Shown here piece after piece: positions 47,673-56,432 of a stretch of DNA of 64,000 bases. The translations under genes and the position numbers were made by a program. The stretch lies in NCBI RefSeq assembly GCF_036059255.1, contig NZ_CP107947.1, positions 5,828,001 through 5,892,000 of the forward strand, written 5' to 3'. Each line of letters opens with the position of its first letter. Positions within the stretch are counted from its first letter, which is position 1. The notes below the pieces were generated by a model that was given only the letters and a program-made list of their open reading frames with translations, was not told where the DNA came from and searched no databases. This stretch comes from Micromonospora sp. NBC_00389. GTDB taxonomy: Bacteria; Actinomycetota; Actinomycetes; Mycobacteriales; Micromonosporaceae.

Positions 47673-47811
47673 AACCGACGGTGAGGGGGTAGAGCCGGCG
47701 GTGGGGGGCGGAAACCGGTGGGGTGGGGTCGTAGTTTGTCCGGGTGGGGTTGGTGGTTTCGACGTCTCTGGTGAGGCGGCGCCGTCGTGGCGCCGGAACA
47801 GGAGGACCACC

Positions 47812-48213
47812 GTGAAGTACATGATCATGCTCTATGGCTCGCAGCAGGACTACGACGTGCTGTCCGGCCGGGCGACCGACCGGCCGGCCATGTCGGCCGA
47901 GCAGATCGCGGCCATGCACAAGCACATGGAGACGTACCACCAGGCGCTCGCCGAGTCCGGGGAGCTGGTCGACGCCCGGGGCCTCAGCGAGCCGGTGCAC
48001 GCCCGCCGGGTGCAGGTGCGCGAGGGCGCGCCGGTGGTCACCGACGGCCCGTACCCGGAGACGCAGGAGGTGCTGGCCGGTTACACGATCGTGGAGTGCG
48101 CCAGCTTCGACCGGGCCACCGAGATCGCCGCCGGCCTGGTCGATCCGGACGAGCCGGGCGGGTACGTGGACGTGCGGCCGGTGCTGGACGGCGTCGAGGA
48201 CCTGGCCGGCTGA
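47812..48213 (+). CDS. YCII/DGPF-domain protein
   Basis: The 133-residue protein begins MKYMIMLYGSQQDYD. It has the VVTDGPYPETQEVLAGYTIVE signature with the DGP(Y/F) motif of YCII-related proteins, and ends with GGYVDVRPV. These proteins are ferredoxin-like folds of unknown chemistry, frequently encoded next to ECF42-type sigma factors, as here. GTG 47812 is 6 nt after AGGAGGA. The sigma gene starts 3 nt after its stop. Confidence 0.93.
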   Translation: MKYMIMLYGSQQDYDVLSGRATDRPAMSAEQIAAMHKHMETYHQALAESGELVDARGLSEPVHARRVQVREGAPVVTDGPYPETQEVLAGYTIVECASFDRATEIAAGLVDPDEPGGYVDVRPVLDGVEDLAG

Positions 48214-48216
48214 CCG

Positions 48217-49467
48217 GTGCCGGAGATCGTCCCGCCCGTCGAGGACCTGCTGCGCGAGCTGGCGCCGCAGGTCCTCGGCGCGCTGGTACGCCGCTATGGG
48301 CACTTCGACACCGCCGAGGACGCCGTCCAGGAGGCGCTGATCGCCGCGGCGGGTGGCTGGCCGCGCGACGGCGTACCGGAGAATCCCCGCGGCTGGCTGA
48401 TCACCGTCGCGTCCCGCCGGCTGACCGACCTGCTGCGCAGCGAGCAGGCGCGGATGCGACGGGAGGACGTCGTGGCGCGGTGGGTGCTGCCCGAGCAGTG
48501 GCGCGCTCCCGCCGCCGACCGGCCGCCGGCGGACGCCGACGACACGCTCATCCTGCTGTTCCTGTGCTGCCATCCGGCACTCTCGCCGGCCTCGCAGATC
48601 GCGCTCACGCTGCGCGCGGTGGGCGGCTTGAGCACCGCCGAGGTGGCCCGCGCGTTCCTGGTGCCGGAGGCGACGATGACCCGGCGGATCAGCCGGGGCA
48701 AGCAGCGGATCCGGGACAGCGGGCTGCGGTTCGCCCCGCCCACCGGCCCGGAGCGCGCCGACCGGCTCGCCGCCGTGCTGCACGTGCTCTACCTGGTCTT
48801 CACCGAGGGGTACGCGCGCACGGCCGGCCCCGGTCTGCTGCGCGCCGACCTGACCGCCGAGGCGATCCGGCTGACCCGCCTGGTGCGTCGGCTGTTGCCG
48901 GACGATCCCGAGATCGCCGGGCTGCTCGCGTTGATGCTGCTCACCGACGCCCGCGCACCGGCCCGGATCGGCCCGCACGGCGAGCTGGTGCCGATGGCCG
49001 AGCAGGACCGCGGCCGGTGGCGGGCCGACCAGATCGCCGAGGGGGTCGCCCTGATCACCGGGGCGCTGCCGCGCGGGGTCGTCGGGCCGTACCAGCTCCA
49101 GGCGGCCATCGCGGCCGTGCACGACGAGGCGCCCAGCGCGGCGGCCACCGACTGGGCGCAGATCACCGCCCTGTACGAGGTGCTGCTGGGCATCTCCGAC
49201 AACCCGGTCGTGGCGCTCAACCATGCGGTGGCGGTGGCGATGAGCCGGGGCGCGCCGGCCGGGTTGACGCTGCTCGCCGAGCTGGCCGACGACGCCCGGT
49301 TGGCCGACGACCCGCGACTGCCGGCCGCCCGAGCCCACCTGTGGGAGCTGGTCGGCGAGCGTACCGCCGCTCGGGACGCCTACCGGACGGCGGCGGCGCG
49401 GTCGACGAACCTGGCCCAGCAGCGCTACCTGAACGCCCGCGCGGAGCGCCTCGCAGACGACGTTTGA
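48217..49467 (+). CDS. ECF42-type RNA polymerase sigma factor
   Basis: The 416-residue protein has sigma-2 (YGHFDTAEDAVQEALIAAAGGWP, NPRGWLITVASRRLTDLLR) and sigma-4 (LTLRAVGGLSTAEVARAFLVPEATMTRRISRGKQ, in part). A C-terminal extension of over 200 residues follows (DUF6596/TPR-like), the hallmark of ECF42. There is no anti-sigma factor next to it; the C-terminal extension is thought to do the control in this group. It is cotranscribed with the YCII/DGPF gene, its likely target. Confidence 0.94.
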   Translation: MPEIVPPVEDLLRELAPQVLGALVRRYGHFDTAEDAVQEALIAAAGGWPRDGVPENPRGWLITVASRRLTDLLRSEQARMRREDVVARWVLPEQWRAPAADRPPADADDTLILLFLCCHPALSPASQIALTLRAVGGLSTAEVARAFLVPEATMTRRISRGKQRIRDSGLRFAPPTGPERADRLAAVLHVLYLVFTEGYARTAGPGLLRADLTAEAIRLTRLVRRLLPDDPEIAGLLALMLLTDARAPARIGPHGELVPMAEQDRGRWRADQIAEGVALITGALPRGVVGPYQLQAAIAAVHDEAPSAAATDWAQITALYEVLLGISDNPVVALNHAVAVAMSRGAPAGLTLLAELADDARLADDPRLPAARAHLWELVGERTAARDAYRTAAARSTNLAQQRYLNARAERLADDV

Positions 49468-49508
49468 CTGAGCCGACGCCGGTCGCGGCCGTCGCTACGG
49501 TGGCCGGG

Positions 49509-50609
49509 TCAGGGGCTCGCGGCCAGGAAGACGAAGGCGGCCAGCAACACCAGGTGTACGCCGCCCTGCAACACGTTGGCCCGGCCCGGCACCACGGTCA
49601 GCACCGCGGTCACCGCGGTGAGCGCCAGCAGCGCGAGTTGGGTGCCACCGAGGCCGAGCAGCAGGGGGCCGTCCAGCCAGATCGAGGCGATCGCGATCGC
49701 CGGGATCGTCAGGCCGATGCTGGCCATCGCCGAGCCCAGCGCGAGGTTCAGGCTGATCTGCACCCGGTCGCGGCGGGCGGCGCGGGCCGCGGCCAGGGTC
49801 TCCGGCAGCAGCACCAGCAGGGCGATGATGACGCCGACGAACGCGTGGGGCAGGTTCGCCGCCGCCACCCCGGCCTCGATGGTCGGGGAGACGGTCTTGG
49901 CATCGCCGACAACCGCGATCAGCGCCACCAGCAGCAGCCCCAGGCTGACCAGCGCCGCACGGGTGGTCGGCGGCTTGGCATGCTCCTCCTCGTCGATCAC
50001 CCGGCCCTGGCTGTCGACCGGCAGGAAGTAGTCGCGGTGCCGGCCGGTCTGCACCAGCACGAACAGCCCGTACAGCGCCAGCGATGCGACGGCGGCGAAG
50101 GCGAGCTGGGCCGGGCTGAACTCCGGGCCGGGCCGGGCGGTGGTGAAGGTCGGAATGACCAGGCTCAGGGTGGCCAGGGTGATCACGGTGGCCAGCGCCC
50201 CGCCGGTGCCCTCGGGGTTGAACACCGCCACCCGGCGGCGCAGCGCCCCGAGCAGCAGGGACAGGCCGAGGATCCCGTTACAGGTGATCATGACGGCGGC
50301 GAAGACGGTGTCCCGGGCGAGCGACTGGGTCTTCTCCGGTCCGCTGATCATCAGCGTGACGATCAGGGCGACCTCGATCACCGTGACCGCGACGGCGAGC
50401 ACCAGGGACCCGTACGGCTCCCCCACCCGGTGGGCGACCACCTCCGCGTGGTGCACCGCCGCGAGCACCGCGCCACCCAGCAGCACCGCGACCACCACGA
50501 TGACGGGTCCGGGCAATTCTCGTCCCCAGGTGGCCATGAGCACCAGCACCGCGAGAACGGGTACGGCGACGGTCCAGTCGGACAGGCGGAAGCGACGGAG
50601 GGTGGCCAT
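49509..50609 (-). CDS. chaA: Calcium/proton antiporter (ChaA/CaCA family)
   Basis: The 366-residue protein has about eleven hydrophobic segments. Conserved CaCA repeats include VAVTVIEVALIVTLMIS and IALLVLLPETLAAARAARRDRVQISLNLALGSAMASIGLTIP (read in part), where Glu sits inside helices as the ion site. It is expected to extrude Ca2+ or Na+/K+ in exchange for H+. ATG 50609 was chosen; upstream in-frame codons look like a GC shadow. Confidence 0.92.
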   Translation of the reverse strand: MATLRRFRLSDWTVAVPVLAVLVLMATWGRELPGPVIVVVAVLLGGAVLAAVHHAEVVAHRVGEPYGSLVLAVAVTVIEVALIVTLMISGPEKTQSLARDTVFAAVMITCNGILGLSLLLGALRRRVAVFNPEGTGGALATVITLATLSLVIPTFTTARPGPEFSPAQLAFAAVASLALYGLFVLVQTGRHRDYFLPVDSQGRVIDEEEHAKPPTTRAALVSLGLLLVALIAVVGDAKTVSPTIEAGVAAANLPHAFVGVIIALLVLLPETLAAARAARRDRVQISLNLALGSAMASIGLTIPAIAIASIWLDGPLLLGLGGTQLALLALTAVTAVLTVVPGRANVLQGGVHLVLLAAFVFLAASP

Positions 50610-50752
50610 GCATAAAGAGTGCCAGGTCAGGTGATCATGTGCCCACCATCGACGCAGCCACGTCGGTGTCGGAGGTCTCCCCAACGGTCAAGGGCCGTGA
50701 TCGGCGACCGCCTTGATGCCACCCGAGCAGGGCTTCCTGCACCCACCGAAAC

Positions 50753-50778
50753 CGTAACTCATAGGTTACGCTTTGGCG
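50753..50778 (+). promoter_or_regulatory. Operator palindrome and -10 box of the ArsR operon
   Basis: CGTAAC and GTTACG form a 6-bp inverted repeat across 6 nt (50753-50770). The -10 TACGCT (50767-50772) overlaps the right arm and ends 6 nt before GTG 50779. Repressor binding there would block RNA polymerase. Confidence 0.6.
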
Positions 50779-51141
50779 GTGGACGAGGTGGCCGCCGCGA
50801 TCGCGGACCCGGTACGGCGCCGCATCCTGACCATGCTGCGCGACGCACCGCTGGCTGCGGGCGACATCGCCCAGCGGTTCGCGATCAGCCGACCCGCGAT
50901 CAGCCGCCACCTGCGGGTGCTGCGGGACAGTGGGCTCGTCCGCGACGAGTTGGTCGGCCGAAACCGGATCTACCGGCTCGATCCCGGCCCGCTCGCCGAG
51001 CTGGTCGACTGGCTCGCCGAGCTCGTTGCCGCCGAGCGGTGGGAGCGGCGCCTCGACGCGTTGGAGACCGAGGTCTATCGCACCCGCCGAGAGCGCCGCA
51101 GTCGCGGCCCGGCGGAGCATCGAAGGGAGCACACGGCATGA
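50779..51141 (+). CDS. ArsR-family repressor
   Basis: The 120-residue winged helix protein has DPVRRRILTMLRDAPLAAGDIAQRFAISRPAISRHLRVLRDSGLV (read in part). It lacks metal-binding Cys pairs, in line with the ArsR group that controls SRPBCC/AHSA1 genes. GTG 50779 is supported by the -10 box 6 nt upstream; TTG 50773 is the alternative. The SRPBCC gene starts in its stop codon (ATGA). Confidence 0.92.
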   Translation: MDEVAAAIADPVRRRILTMLRDAPLAAGDIAQRFAISRPAISRHLRVLRDSGLVRDELVGRNRIYRLDPGPLAELVDWLAELVAAERWERRLDALETEVYRTRRERRSRGPAEHRREHTA

Positions 51142-51662
51142 CGCGTACACCCGCCGGACGACTGTTCCGCACCGCCACCGGCCACGATCTCGTCCTCACC
51201 CGCACGTTCCGCGCCCCGGCGGCGGACGTGTGGGCCAGCCTGACCGACCCGGAGCGCACGGCCCGCTGGTTCGGCCCCTGGGAGGGCGACGCCGCGCCCG
51301 GCCGGACCATCCGGGTCCAGATGGCGTACGAGGAGCAGCAGCCCTGGTGTGAGGTCCGCATCGACGCGTGCGAGCCGGAGCAGCGCCTCGCCGTGTCGAT
51401 GGTCGACAGCTACGGGACCTGGTTGCTGGAGATGGCGCTGTCCGAGACCGACGGCAGCACCGAGCTGCGGTTCGTCCAACACCTGACCAGCGTGGAGGGC
51501 ATCGCCGAGGTGGGCGCCGGCTGGGAGTACTACCTGGACATGCTCGTCGCCTCCCGGGACGGCTCACCCCGTCCCGAATTCGACGAGTACCACCCCGCGA
51601 TGCAGCCCTACTACCAGGCGCTTGCCGCCGAGGAGACGCCCGACGCCGCCCAGCACGCCTAG
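51138..51662 (+). CDS. SRPBCC/AHSA1-domain protein
   Basis: The 174-residue protein has the AHSA1 opening LVLTRTFRAPAADVWASLTDPERTARWFGPWEG, and later ELRFVQHL. The C-terminal helix is GWEYYLDMLVASRDG. The fold has a large hydrophobic cavity for a ligand; no enzyme activity is evident. It is translationally coupled to the ArsR repressor and is probably its regulated target. Its stop codon overlaps the stop of the convergent glycosylase gene. Confidence 0.93.
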   Translation: MTRTPAGRLFRTATGHDLVLTRTFRAPAADVWASLTDPERTARWFGPWEGDAAPGRTIRVQMAYEEQQPWCEVRIDACEPEQRLAVSMVDSYGTWLLEMALSETDGSTELRFVQHLTSVEGIAEVGAGWEYYLDMLVASRDGSPRPEFDEYHPAMQPYYQALAAEETPDAAQHA

Positions 51663-52234
51663 GCGCGGCGGCGCGTCTCCTGGTGCAGCGCCGCGAACTC
51701 GGCGGTCAACGCCGGCAACGGGAAGTGCGCGTTCAGGCCACTGGGGTTGGGCAGGACCCAGACCCGGGCTGGGCCCAGCCGATCCGGCTGCGGGCCCAGC
51801 CCGGCCCGAGGCCGAGCAAAGGCGATCCGGTACGCGGTCACCCCGAGGATGGCCACCCACCTCGGCTGGTACCGCTCGGCCTTGATGGCCAACCCCGTCA
51901 CCCCGGCCACCAGCTCCGCCGGCGTCAGCTCGTCGGCGCGGGCGGTGGCCCGGTTGCTCAGGCTGGTGATACCGAGGCCCTGCCGCAGCAACTCATCGCG
52001 CTCCCACGGGTGCAGCTCCCGGTCGGTGAAGCCGGAACGGTGCAGGGCCGGCCAGAAGCGGCTGCCGCGCCGCGCGAAGTGCTCCCCCACGGCGGCCGAG
52101 TAGAGGCCCGGGTTGAAGCCGCAGAACAGCACCCGCAGACCGGGACCGATGACGTCCACCAGTCCCCGGCCGGCCGCCGCCGCCACCTCCTGCGGCGTCG
52201 GCCGCCGGAACGGCCCCGACCCGCCCACGTCCAT
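51659..52234 (-). CDS. mug: G/U mismatch-specific uracil-DNA glycosylase (Mug family)
   Basis: The 191-residue protein has the Mug motif GFNPGLYSAAVGEHFA (from 39), the loop SLSNRATARADEL and the DNA-intercalating motif PNPSGLNAHF. It removes uracil or related bases from G mismatches. ATG 52234 is used. The gene converges on the SRPBCC gene; the two stop codons overlap. Confidence 0.93.
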   Translation of the reverse strand: MDVGGSGPFRRPTPQEVAAAAGRGLVDVIGPGLRVLFCGFNPGLYSAAVGEHFARRGSRFWPALHRSGFTDRELHPWERDELLRQGLGITSLSNRATARADELTPAELVAGVTGLAIKAERYQPRWVAILGVTAYRIAFARPRAGLGPQPDRLGPARVWVLPNPSGLNAHFPLPALTAEFAALHQETRRRA

Positions 52235-52338
52235 ACCACCGATCCTGCCGGATGGCCCGACACCCGGTTACGGCTTCCGACGTCGCCTGGCACCGGACCC
52301 GGCGTGCGCCGTCGATCACGGCTTGACACCCTCAACGG

Positions 52339-53079
52339 ATGCAGTCAACCGACGACCTCGCCGCCAGCCGCTACGCACGGATGCGCTGGAACACTCCCCT
52401 GTCCGAGGAGCACGCGGCGCTGCTGCTGCAACGACTCGACGTCCGCCCCGGCGCGCGCGTACTCGACCTCGGCTGCGGCTGGGGCGAGCTGCTGCTCAGG
52501 GCGGTCGCCGCCGGCGGTGTGGCCCCGGTCGCGACGAGGGGCGTCGGGGTCGACACCGACGACACCGCACTCGCCCGGGGGCGGCGGCTGGCCGCGGGCC
52601 GATCCCTGAACCGGCACGTCGCCTTCGTGATGGGGGAAGCGGCGGCCTGGCAGGAGCCGGCCGACCGGGTCCTGTGCATCGGCGCCGCGCACGCCTTCGG
52701 CGGCACCGGCGCGGCCCTCGACGCGCTCGCCACCGTGGTGCGGCCAGGGGGCCGGCTGCTGTTCGGTGAGGCGTACTGGGACCGTCCCCCCACGACGGAG
52801 GTCGAGCAGATCTTCGGAACGGAGGTCACGGATCTTCCGGGCCTCGTCGAGGCCGCCCGCGAGCGCGGCTGGCGGGTCCTGCACGTGAGCACCGCCGACC
52901 AACGGGAGTGGGACGACTTCGAGTCCACCTGGCTCGCGGGCCGGCAGGAGTGGCTGCTGAAGTACCCGGAGGATCCCCGCGCGGCGGGGGTCCGCGCGGA
53001 ACTCGACGACCGGCTGCGCCAGTACGTCGGCGGCTATCGCGGGGTTGTCGGCCTCGCCTACCTCGTCCTCGGTCGCTGA
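52339..53079 (+). CDS. SAM-dependent methyltransferase
   Basis: The 246-residue class I methyltransferase has VLDLGCGWGELLLRA and GVDTDD (acidic loop). The post-motif IGAAHAFGGTGAALDALATVVRPGGRLLFGEAYW follows, with AHAFGG typical of small-molecule methyltransferases. The substrate is unknown. It stands alone. Confidence 0.9.
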   Translation: MQSTDDLAASRYARMRWNTPLSEEHAALLLQRLDVRPGARVLDLGCGWGELLLRAVAAGGVAPVATRGVGVDTDDTALARGRRLAAGRSLNRHVAFVMGEAAAWQEPADRVLCIGAAHAFGGTGAALDALATVVRPGGRLLFGEAYWDRPPTTEVEQIFGTEVTDLPGLVEAARERGWRVLHVSTADQREWDDFESTWLAGRQEWLLKYPEDPRAAGVRAELDDRLRQYVGGYRGVVGLAYLVLGR

Positions 53080-53201
53080 CGCCCGAACGGCACGTACGCC
53101 GGCTGCTGGCCCTGACCACCGTCTGCCTTTGACGCCGGTGGCTACGCTGCGCCTTGCGGAGCGGTCCGCCATGCCGGGCCATTGCTGGGAGCGAGCCTGA
53201 C

Positions 53202-54032
53202 GTGTCTGATACCCGGACGTCCCCCGACTCTCGTCTCGCCCTGCACTGGCGAATCCTCATCGTGTTCACCGGCACCGTGCTGGTGTGGCTGTTCCTCTAC
53301 CACGGCCCCCTGCTCGGCCGCGACTACGACCGTCCGACCCATGTCGCGAGGGCCATCCTCACGACAGTGCTCGTCGTCCCCCTCGTGGTGGCTGCCCGCC
53401 GCCTGCTCGACCGCCGCCCCTGGACCGGCCTCGGGTTGCCCTCCCTGCGCACCGGCTGGCGGCGACTGCTGCTCGGGATGGCCTGCTGGCTCATCCCCGC
53501 CGCCATCGGGTTCGCGCTCTGCCTCGGCTTCGGTTGGGTCGAGATCAGCCTGCGAACCTCCGCGACGGAGGCCCTGCGCGTGGCGGCGCTGCTGGTCGTA
53601 CTCGTCTTCCTGTACGAGGCGTTGCCGGAGGAGCTCGTCTTCCGCGGTTACCTCCAGCGCAACCTCGCCACCCGGTTGCCGGCATGGCAGGCCGTCATCG
53701 GACAGGCCGTGTTGTTCACCCTGTTCGGGTTCCTCGTCGGTGCCGCCGCCTCCCTCGACAGACTCCTGCTCTTCTTCGTCTTCGCACTGCTCCTGGGCGG
53801 CTTCCGTGTCGCCACCGGCGACATCTGGGCGGGCATCGGCTTTCATCTGGCCTTCCAGACCGTCGCCCAACTGTTCGGAGACGTGGGCGCCGTCTTCGAC
53901 GTGACCGGATCCGACGTCCTGGGAGTCGTCGCCATGGGCGCCATACCGTTCTCGCTCGGCTGGATGGCCATGGAACGGCTCCACCGGAACCGCCTGAACT
54001 GGCAGGCACGGGATCCGGAGCCGGTCCGTTGA
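53202..54032 (+). CDS. CPBP-family membrane protein with degenerate catalytic motifs
   Basis: The 276-residue protein has about seven transmembrane helices. Motif 1, PEELVFRGYLQ (Glu143, Glu144, Arg148), is intact. The second His expected in the FxxxH motif is absent (LFTLFGFLVGA), and motif 3 reads GIGFHLAFQ with Gln in place of Asn/Asp. It may be a non-catalytic relative or a divergent protease. GTG 53202 has GGGAG upstream; the longer frame is poor. Confidence 0.85.
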   Translation: MSDTRTSPDSRLALHWRILIVFTGTVLVWLFLYHGPLLGRDYDRPTHVARAILTTVLVVPLVVAARRLLDRRPWTGLGLPSLRTGWRRLLLGMACWLIPAAIGFALCLGFGWVEISLRTSATEALRVAALLVVLVFLYEALPEELVFRGYLQRNLATRLPAWQAVIGQAVLFTLFGFLVGAAASLDRLLLFFVFALLLGGFRVATGDIWAGIGFHLAFQTVAQLFGDVGAVFDVTGSDVLGVVAMGAIPFSLGWMAMERLHRNRLNWQARDPEPVR

Positions 54033-54059
54033 CGAGCACGCGAGGGAGAGGTGGCTACC

Positions 54060-54722
54060 GTGAGTGAGCTGGACGAGTTACTGCGTACGCAGGCCGCGTA
54101 CTACCGGGCGCACGCCGGCGAGTACGACCTGGCATACGAGACCAACGAGGAGTTGCGCTCGCTGGAGGTGCTGGCCGCAGGACTTCCTATCGGCGGGGAT
54201 GTGCTGGAACTGGCGTGCGGTACCGGCCAGTGGACCCGACTTCTGGCAGCCCGTGGCCGGAGCGTGACCGCAGTCGACGCCGCCCCGGAGATGGTCACCA
54301 GGGCACGAGACCGGACCATCGGCCTGGACGTGGAGTTCATCGAGGCGGACCTCTTCGAATGGCGGCCGCCTCGCCGGTTCGACACGGTGTTCTTCGGGTT
54401 CTGGCTGTCCCACGTGCCGCCGGAGCGGTTCGGCGCCTTCTGGAGGCTGGTGGGCGACGCGTTGGCCCCGGCGGGGCGGGCCTGCTTCGTCGACTCGGCC
54501 CCGGGTGACATGGCAAACGAGGAAGTTCTCGCCGATCAGCCGGTCCAAGCGGTACGGCGTCGACTGGAGGACGGCAGCGCACATCGGATTGTGAAGGTGT
54601 TCCGCGACCCGCACGGTCTCACGCAGGAGCTAGAGGGGCTTGGTTGGTCGGCGCACGCGTGGCCGGTCGGGGCGACACTGATGGCTGGACTGGCCGCTCC
54701 ACCGACGCCGGCCGAAGGGTGA
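54060..54722 (+). CDS. SAM-dependent methyltransferase (class I)
   Basis: The 220-residue protein has VLELACGTGQWTRLL, VTAVDAAPEM and FIEADLFEW, followed by FFGFWLSHVP and an Arg/Asp-rich end. The substrate is unknown. GTG 54060 is preferred over GTG 54051 since AGGGAGAG would touch the earlier codon but stands 9 nt from the later one. It is on the same strand as the CPBP gene, 27 nt after it. Confidence 0.9.
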   Translation: MSELDELLRTQAAYYRAHAGEYDLAYETNEELRSLEVLAAGLPIGGDVLELACGTGQWTRLLAARGRSVTAVDAAPEMVTRARDRTIGLDVEFIEADLFEWRPPRRFDTVFFGFWLSHVPPERFGAFWRLVGDALAPAGRACFVDSAPGDMANEEVLADQPVQAVRRRLEDGSAHRIVKVFRDPHGLTQELEGLGWSAHAWPVGATLMAGLAAPPTPAEG

Positions 54723-54741
54723 CCGGTCGGTTCGCGGGAGG

Positions 54742-55332
54742 TCAGGAGTCCGCTGGCACCCCGGCTTCGAGCTGGCCGATCATCGGTGCGAGGAGCTCGT
54801 TGAGTTCCCGAGTCAGCACCGTGACGGCTCTGCGCGCCGCGGTCGCCACGGAATCATCCGGACCGTCGGGAGCCGGCGGTAGATCATCGAGCGGGACCGG
54901 TGCGTCAACCTGAAGCATCGCGCGTAGATGCGGGCTGCGCGTCTGATCCTGCTCCGAGGGTGTCGTGTACTGGCCGAACAACTGGGGCCAGTCCCGCCAA
55001 CCACGGTCGCGCTGCCACTGCTTCGTCCAGGTGAGCTCAGCCGGCCAGCGGGAAATCACCGTTACCGCGCAGACCATGCTTCCGTCCCACGGGCTTCGCG
55101 TGCAGGTCGCCGAGACGATCCGCCGGTGCCAGCGGACGAAGCCGGGTGACAGCTCGGTGGCCAGCCGCCACGCTGTCGCCGCGAAGGCGACCGGTGCGAT
55201 GTCGCCCCAGGTGTCGGTGAACTCGTCGATCCGACCGAGCACCTCAGCCTCGTAGCGACCACGCCCGTCGGCGCCGCGCTCGCGGTCGAACTGCTCGTCC
55301 AGCCAGAAGGCGCGCGGTTCAGGCATCCTCAT
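54742..55332 (-). CDS. Hypothetical protein, 196 residues
   Basis: Soluble, tryptophan-rich and acidic (PRAFWLDEQFDRERGADGRGRYE, SRWPAELTWTKQWQRDRGWRDWPQLFGQY). There is no signal peptide or membrane helix. The last part is helical with Leu/Ala repeats. I do not recognise a family. ATG 55332 or ATG 55326 are both possible. It converges on the methyltransferase gene. Confidence 0.65.
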   Translation of the reverse strand: MRMPEPRAFWLDEQFDRERGADGRGRYEAEVLGRIDEFTDTWGDIAPVAFAATAWRLATELSPGFVRWHRRIVSATCTRSPWDGSMVCAVTVISRWPAELTWTKQWQRDRGWRDWPQLFGQYTTPSEQDQTRSPHLRAMLQVDAPVPLDDLPPAPDGPDDSVATAARRAVTVLTRELNELLAPMIGQLEAGVPADS

Positions 55333-55465
55333 CCCCGTTCAGAGCCGTGGCGTCCATTGCTCCCGTCGGCCCGACCGTTTGCGCGGACCGCACGACGGTC
55401 GGACGGCCGTTTCGAGACACCCCAACGCTAGCGCCGGCCGCTACTCGGCGCCGCCTCCTGGCCGG

Positions 55466-56329
55466 TCACGGTGTTCGAAGGACGTCACCGGCGTCGGCGC
55501 GCGGGGGCAGTTGGCCGGACGGCGCCTGCGGAACCCGCATGCGCTGGCGGGGCCATCTGGTCGGACGCCGCGTCGGCGGGCCGGTCGACTGGCGATCGGT
55601 ACGGGGCGTGGGCAGCACCAGGCAGACGACGGTGAGCAGCATCGCCGCGACGATGCCGTCGAGCCAGTAGTGGTTGCCCGTGCACACGACAACCAGCGAA
55701 GTGACGAGCGGGTGTGCCAACCACAGCCACCGCCAGCGCCGACCGGTCACCGCCATGAGCGCGATGGCGACAGCGAGTGCCCAACCGACGTGCAGCGAGG
55801 GCATGGCGGCGTACTGGTTGCTCAACGTGTCCGTGTCGGGTGGGCCGTAGACGGCGGGCCCGTATCGGCTGCCGGTGTCCACCATCCCGGTCAGGGCGGT
55901 CAGTCGCGGCGGCGCCAGCGGAACCAGGAGGTGCAGCACCAGTGCCGCCGCGGTGAGCCCGGCGAGCATCCGACGCGTCCAGAGATAGTGCACCGGGTGT
56001 CGCACGTACAGCCAGATCAGACAGATGGCCGTGGCGGGGAAGTGCACGTACGCGTAGTAGCCGTTGGCCAGGTGCACCAACAACTCGTGGGAGAGCACGG
56101 GATGTTGGAAGGCGGCCTCGTTGGGCAGGTGGAACAGCCGCTCCACCCGCCAGATCCATTCCCCGTTTTCCACTGCGGTCGATCCGCGGTCGGCCCCCGC
56201 CACCCGCGCCGCCTTGTAGACGAGGAACAGCGCGGCGACGAGCGCCAGCTCGCGCATCGCCCGACGCAGTGCAGCGGCTCGCCGCCCGGGTGCCGCCGGC
56301 CGCGCCGCTGACAGCTCCGCGATATCCAC
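55466..56329 (-). CDS. PAP2-superfamily membrane phosphatase/transferase
   Basis: The 287-residue protein has six transmembrane helices. The PAP2 motifs are MPSLHVGW (PSLH 177-180) and GNHYWLDGIVA (His220 and Asp224), in the AUR1/inositolphosphotransferase-like subgroup (PAP2_3). The Arg and Lys in the first PAP2 motif are less clear. A hydrophilic Pro/Arg-rich tail follows. It may hydrolyse or transfer lipid phosphates. GTG 56329 was chosen over a longer GC frame. Confidence 0.85.
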   Translation of the reverse strand: MDIAELSAARPAAPGRRAAALRRAMRELALVAALFLVYKAARVAGADRGSTAVENGEWIWRVERLFHLPNEAAFQHPVLSHELLVHLANGYYAYVHFPATAICLIWLYVRHPVHYLWTRRMLAGLTAAALVLHLLVPLAPPRLTALTGMVDTGSRYGPAVYGPPDTDTLSNQYAAMPSLHVGWALAVAIALMAVTGRRWRWLWLAHPLVTSLVVVCTGNHYWLDGIVAAMLLTVVCLVLPTPRTDRQSTGPPTRRPTRWPRQRMRVPQAPSGQLPPRADAGDVLRTP

Positions 56330-56379
56330 AGACTCCTCGATTCGGTGACGTTCACTCGTGCCGGGCCTCGCTGGACAGA

Positions 56380-56417
56380 CCGGGGCCGCCGCCGTCCTCG
56401 GACGGCGGCGGCCCCGG
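56380..56417 (-). terminator. Strong terminator of the MFS gene
   Basis: A perfect 17-bp stem (CCGGGGCCGCCGCCGTC and its complement) and a 4-nt loop (CTCG). It follows the MFS stop and precedes the PAP2 gene on the same strand. Confidence 0.85.
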
Positions 56418-56432
56418 GTCTTCGGCCCGGCG

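Noticed and set aside
47787..50615. 942-codon frame overlapping the YCII gene, the ECF42 gene and the antiporter
   Set aside because: It spans three well-supported genes in another frame and shows only GC-driven composition.
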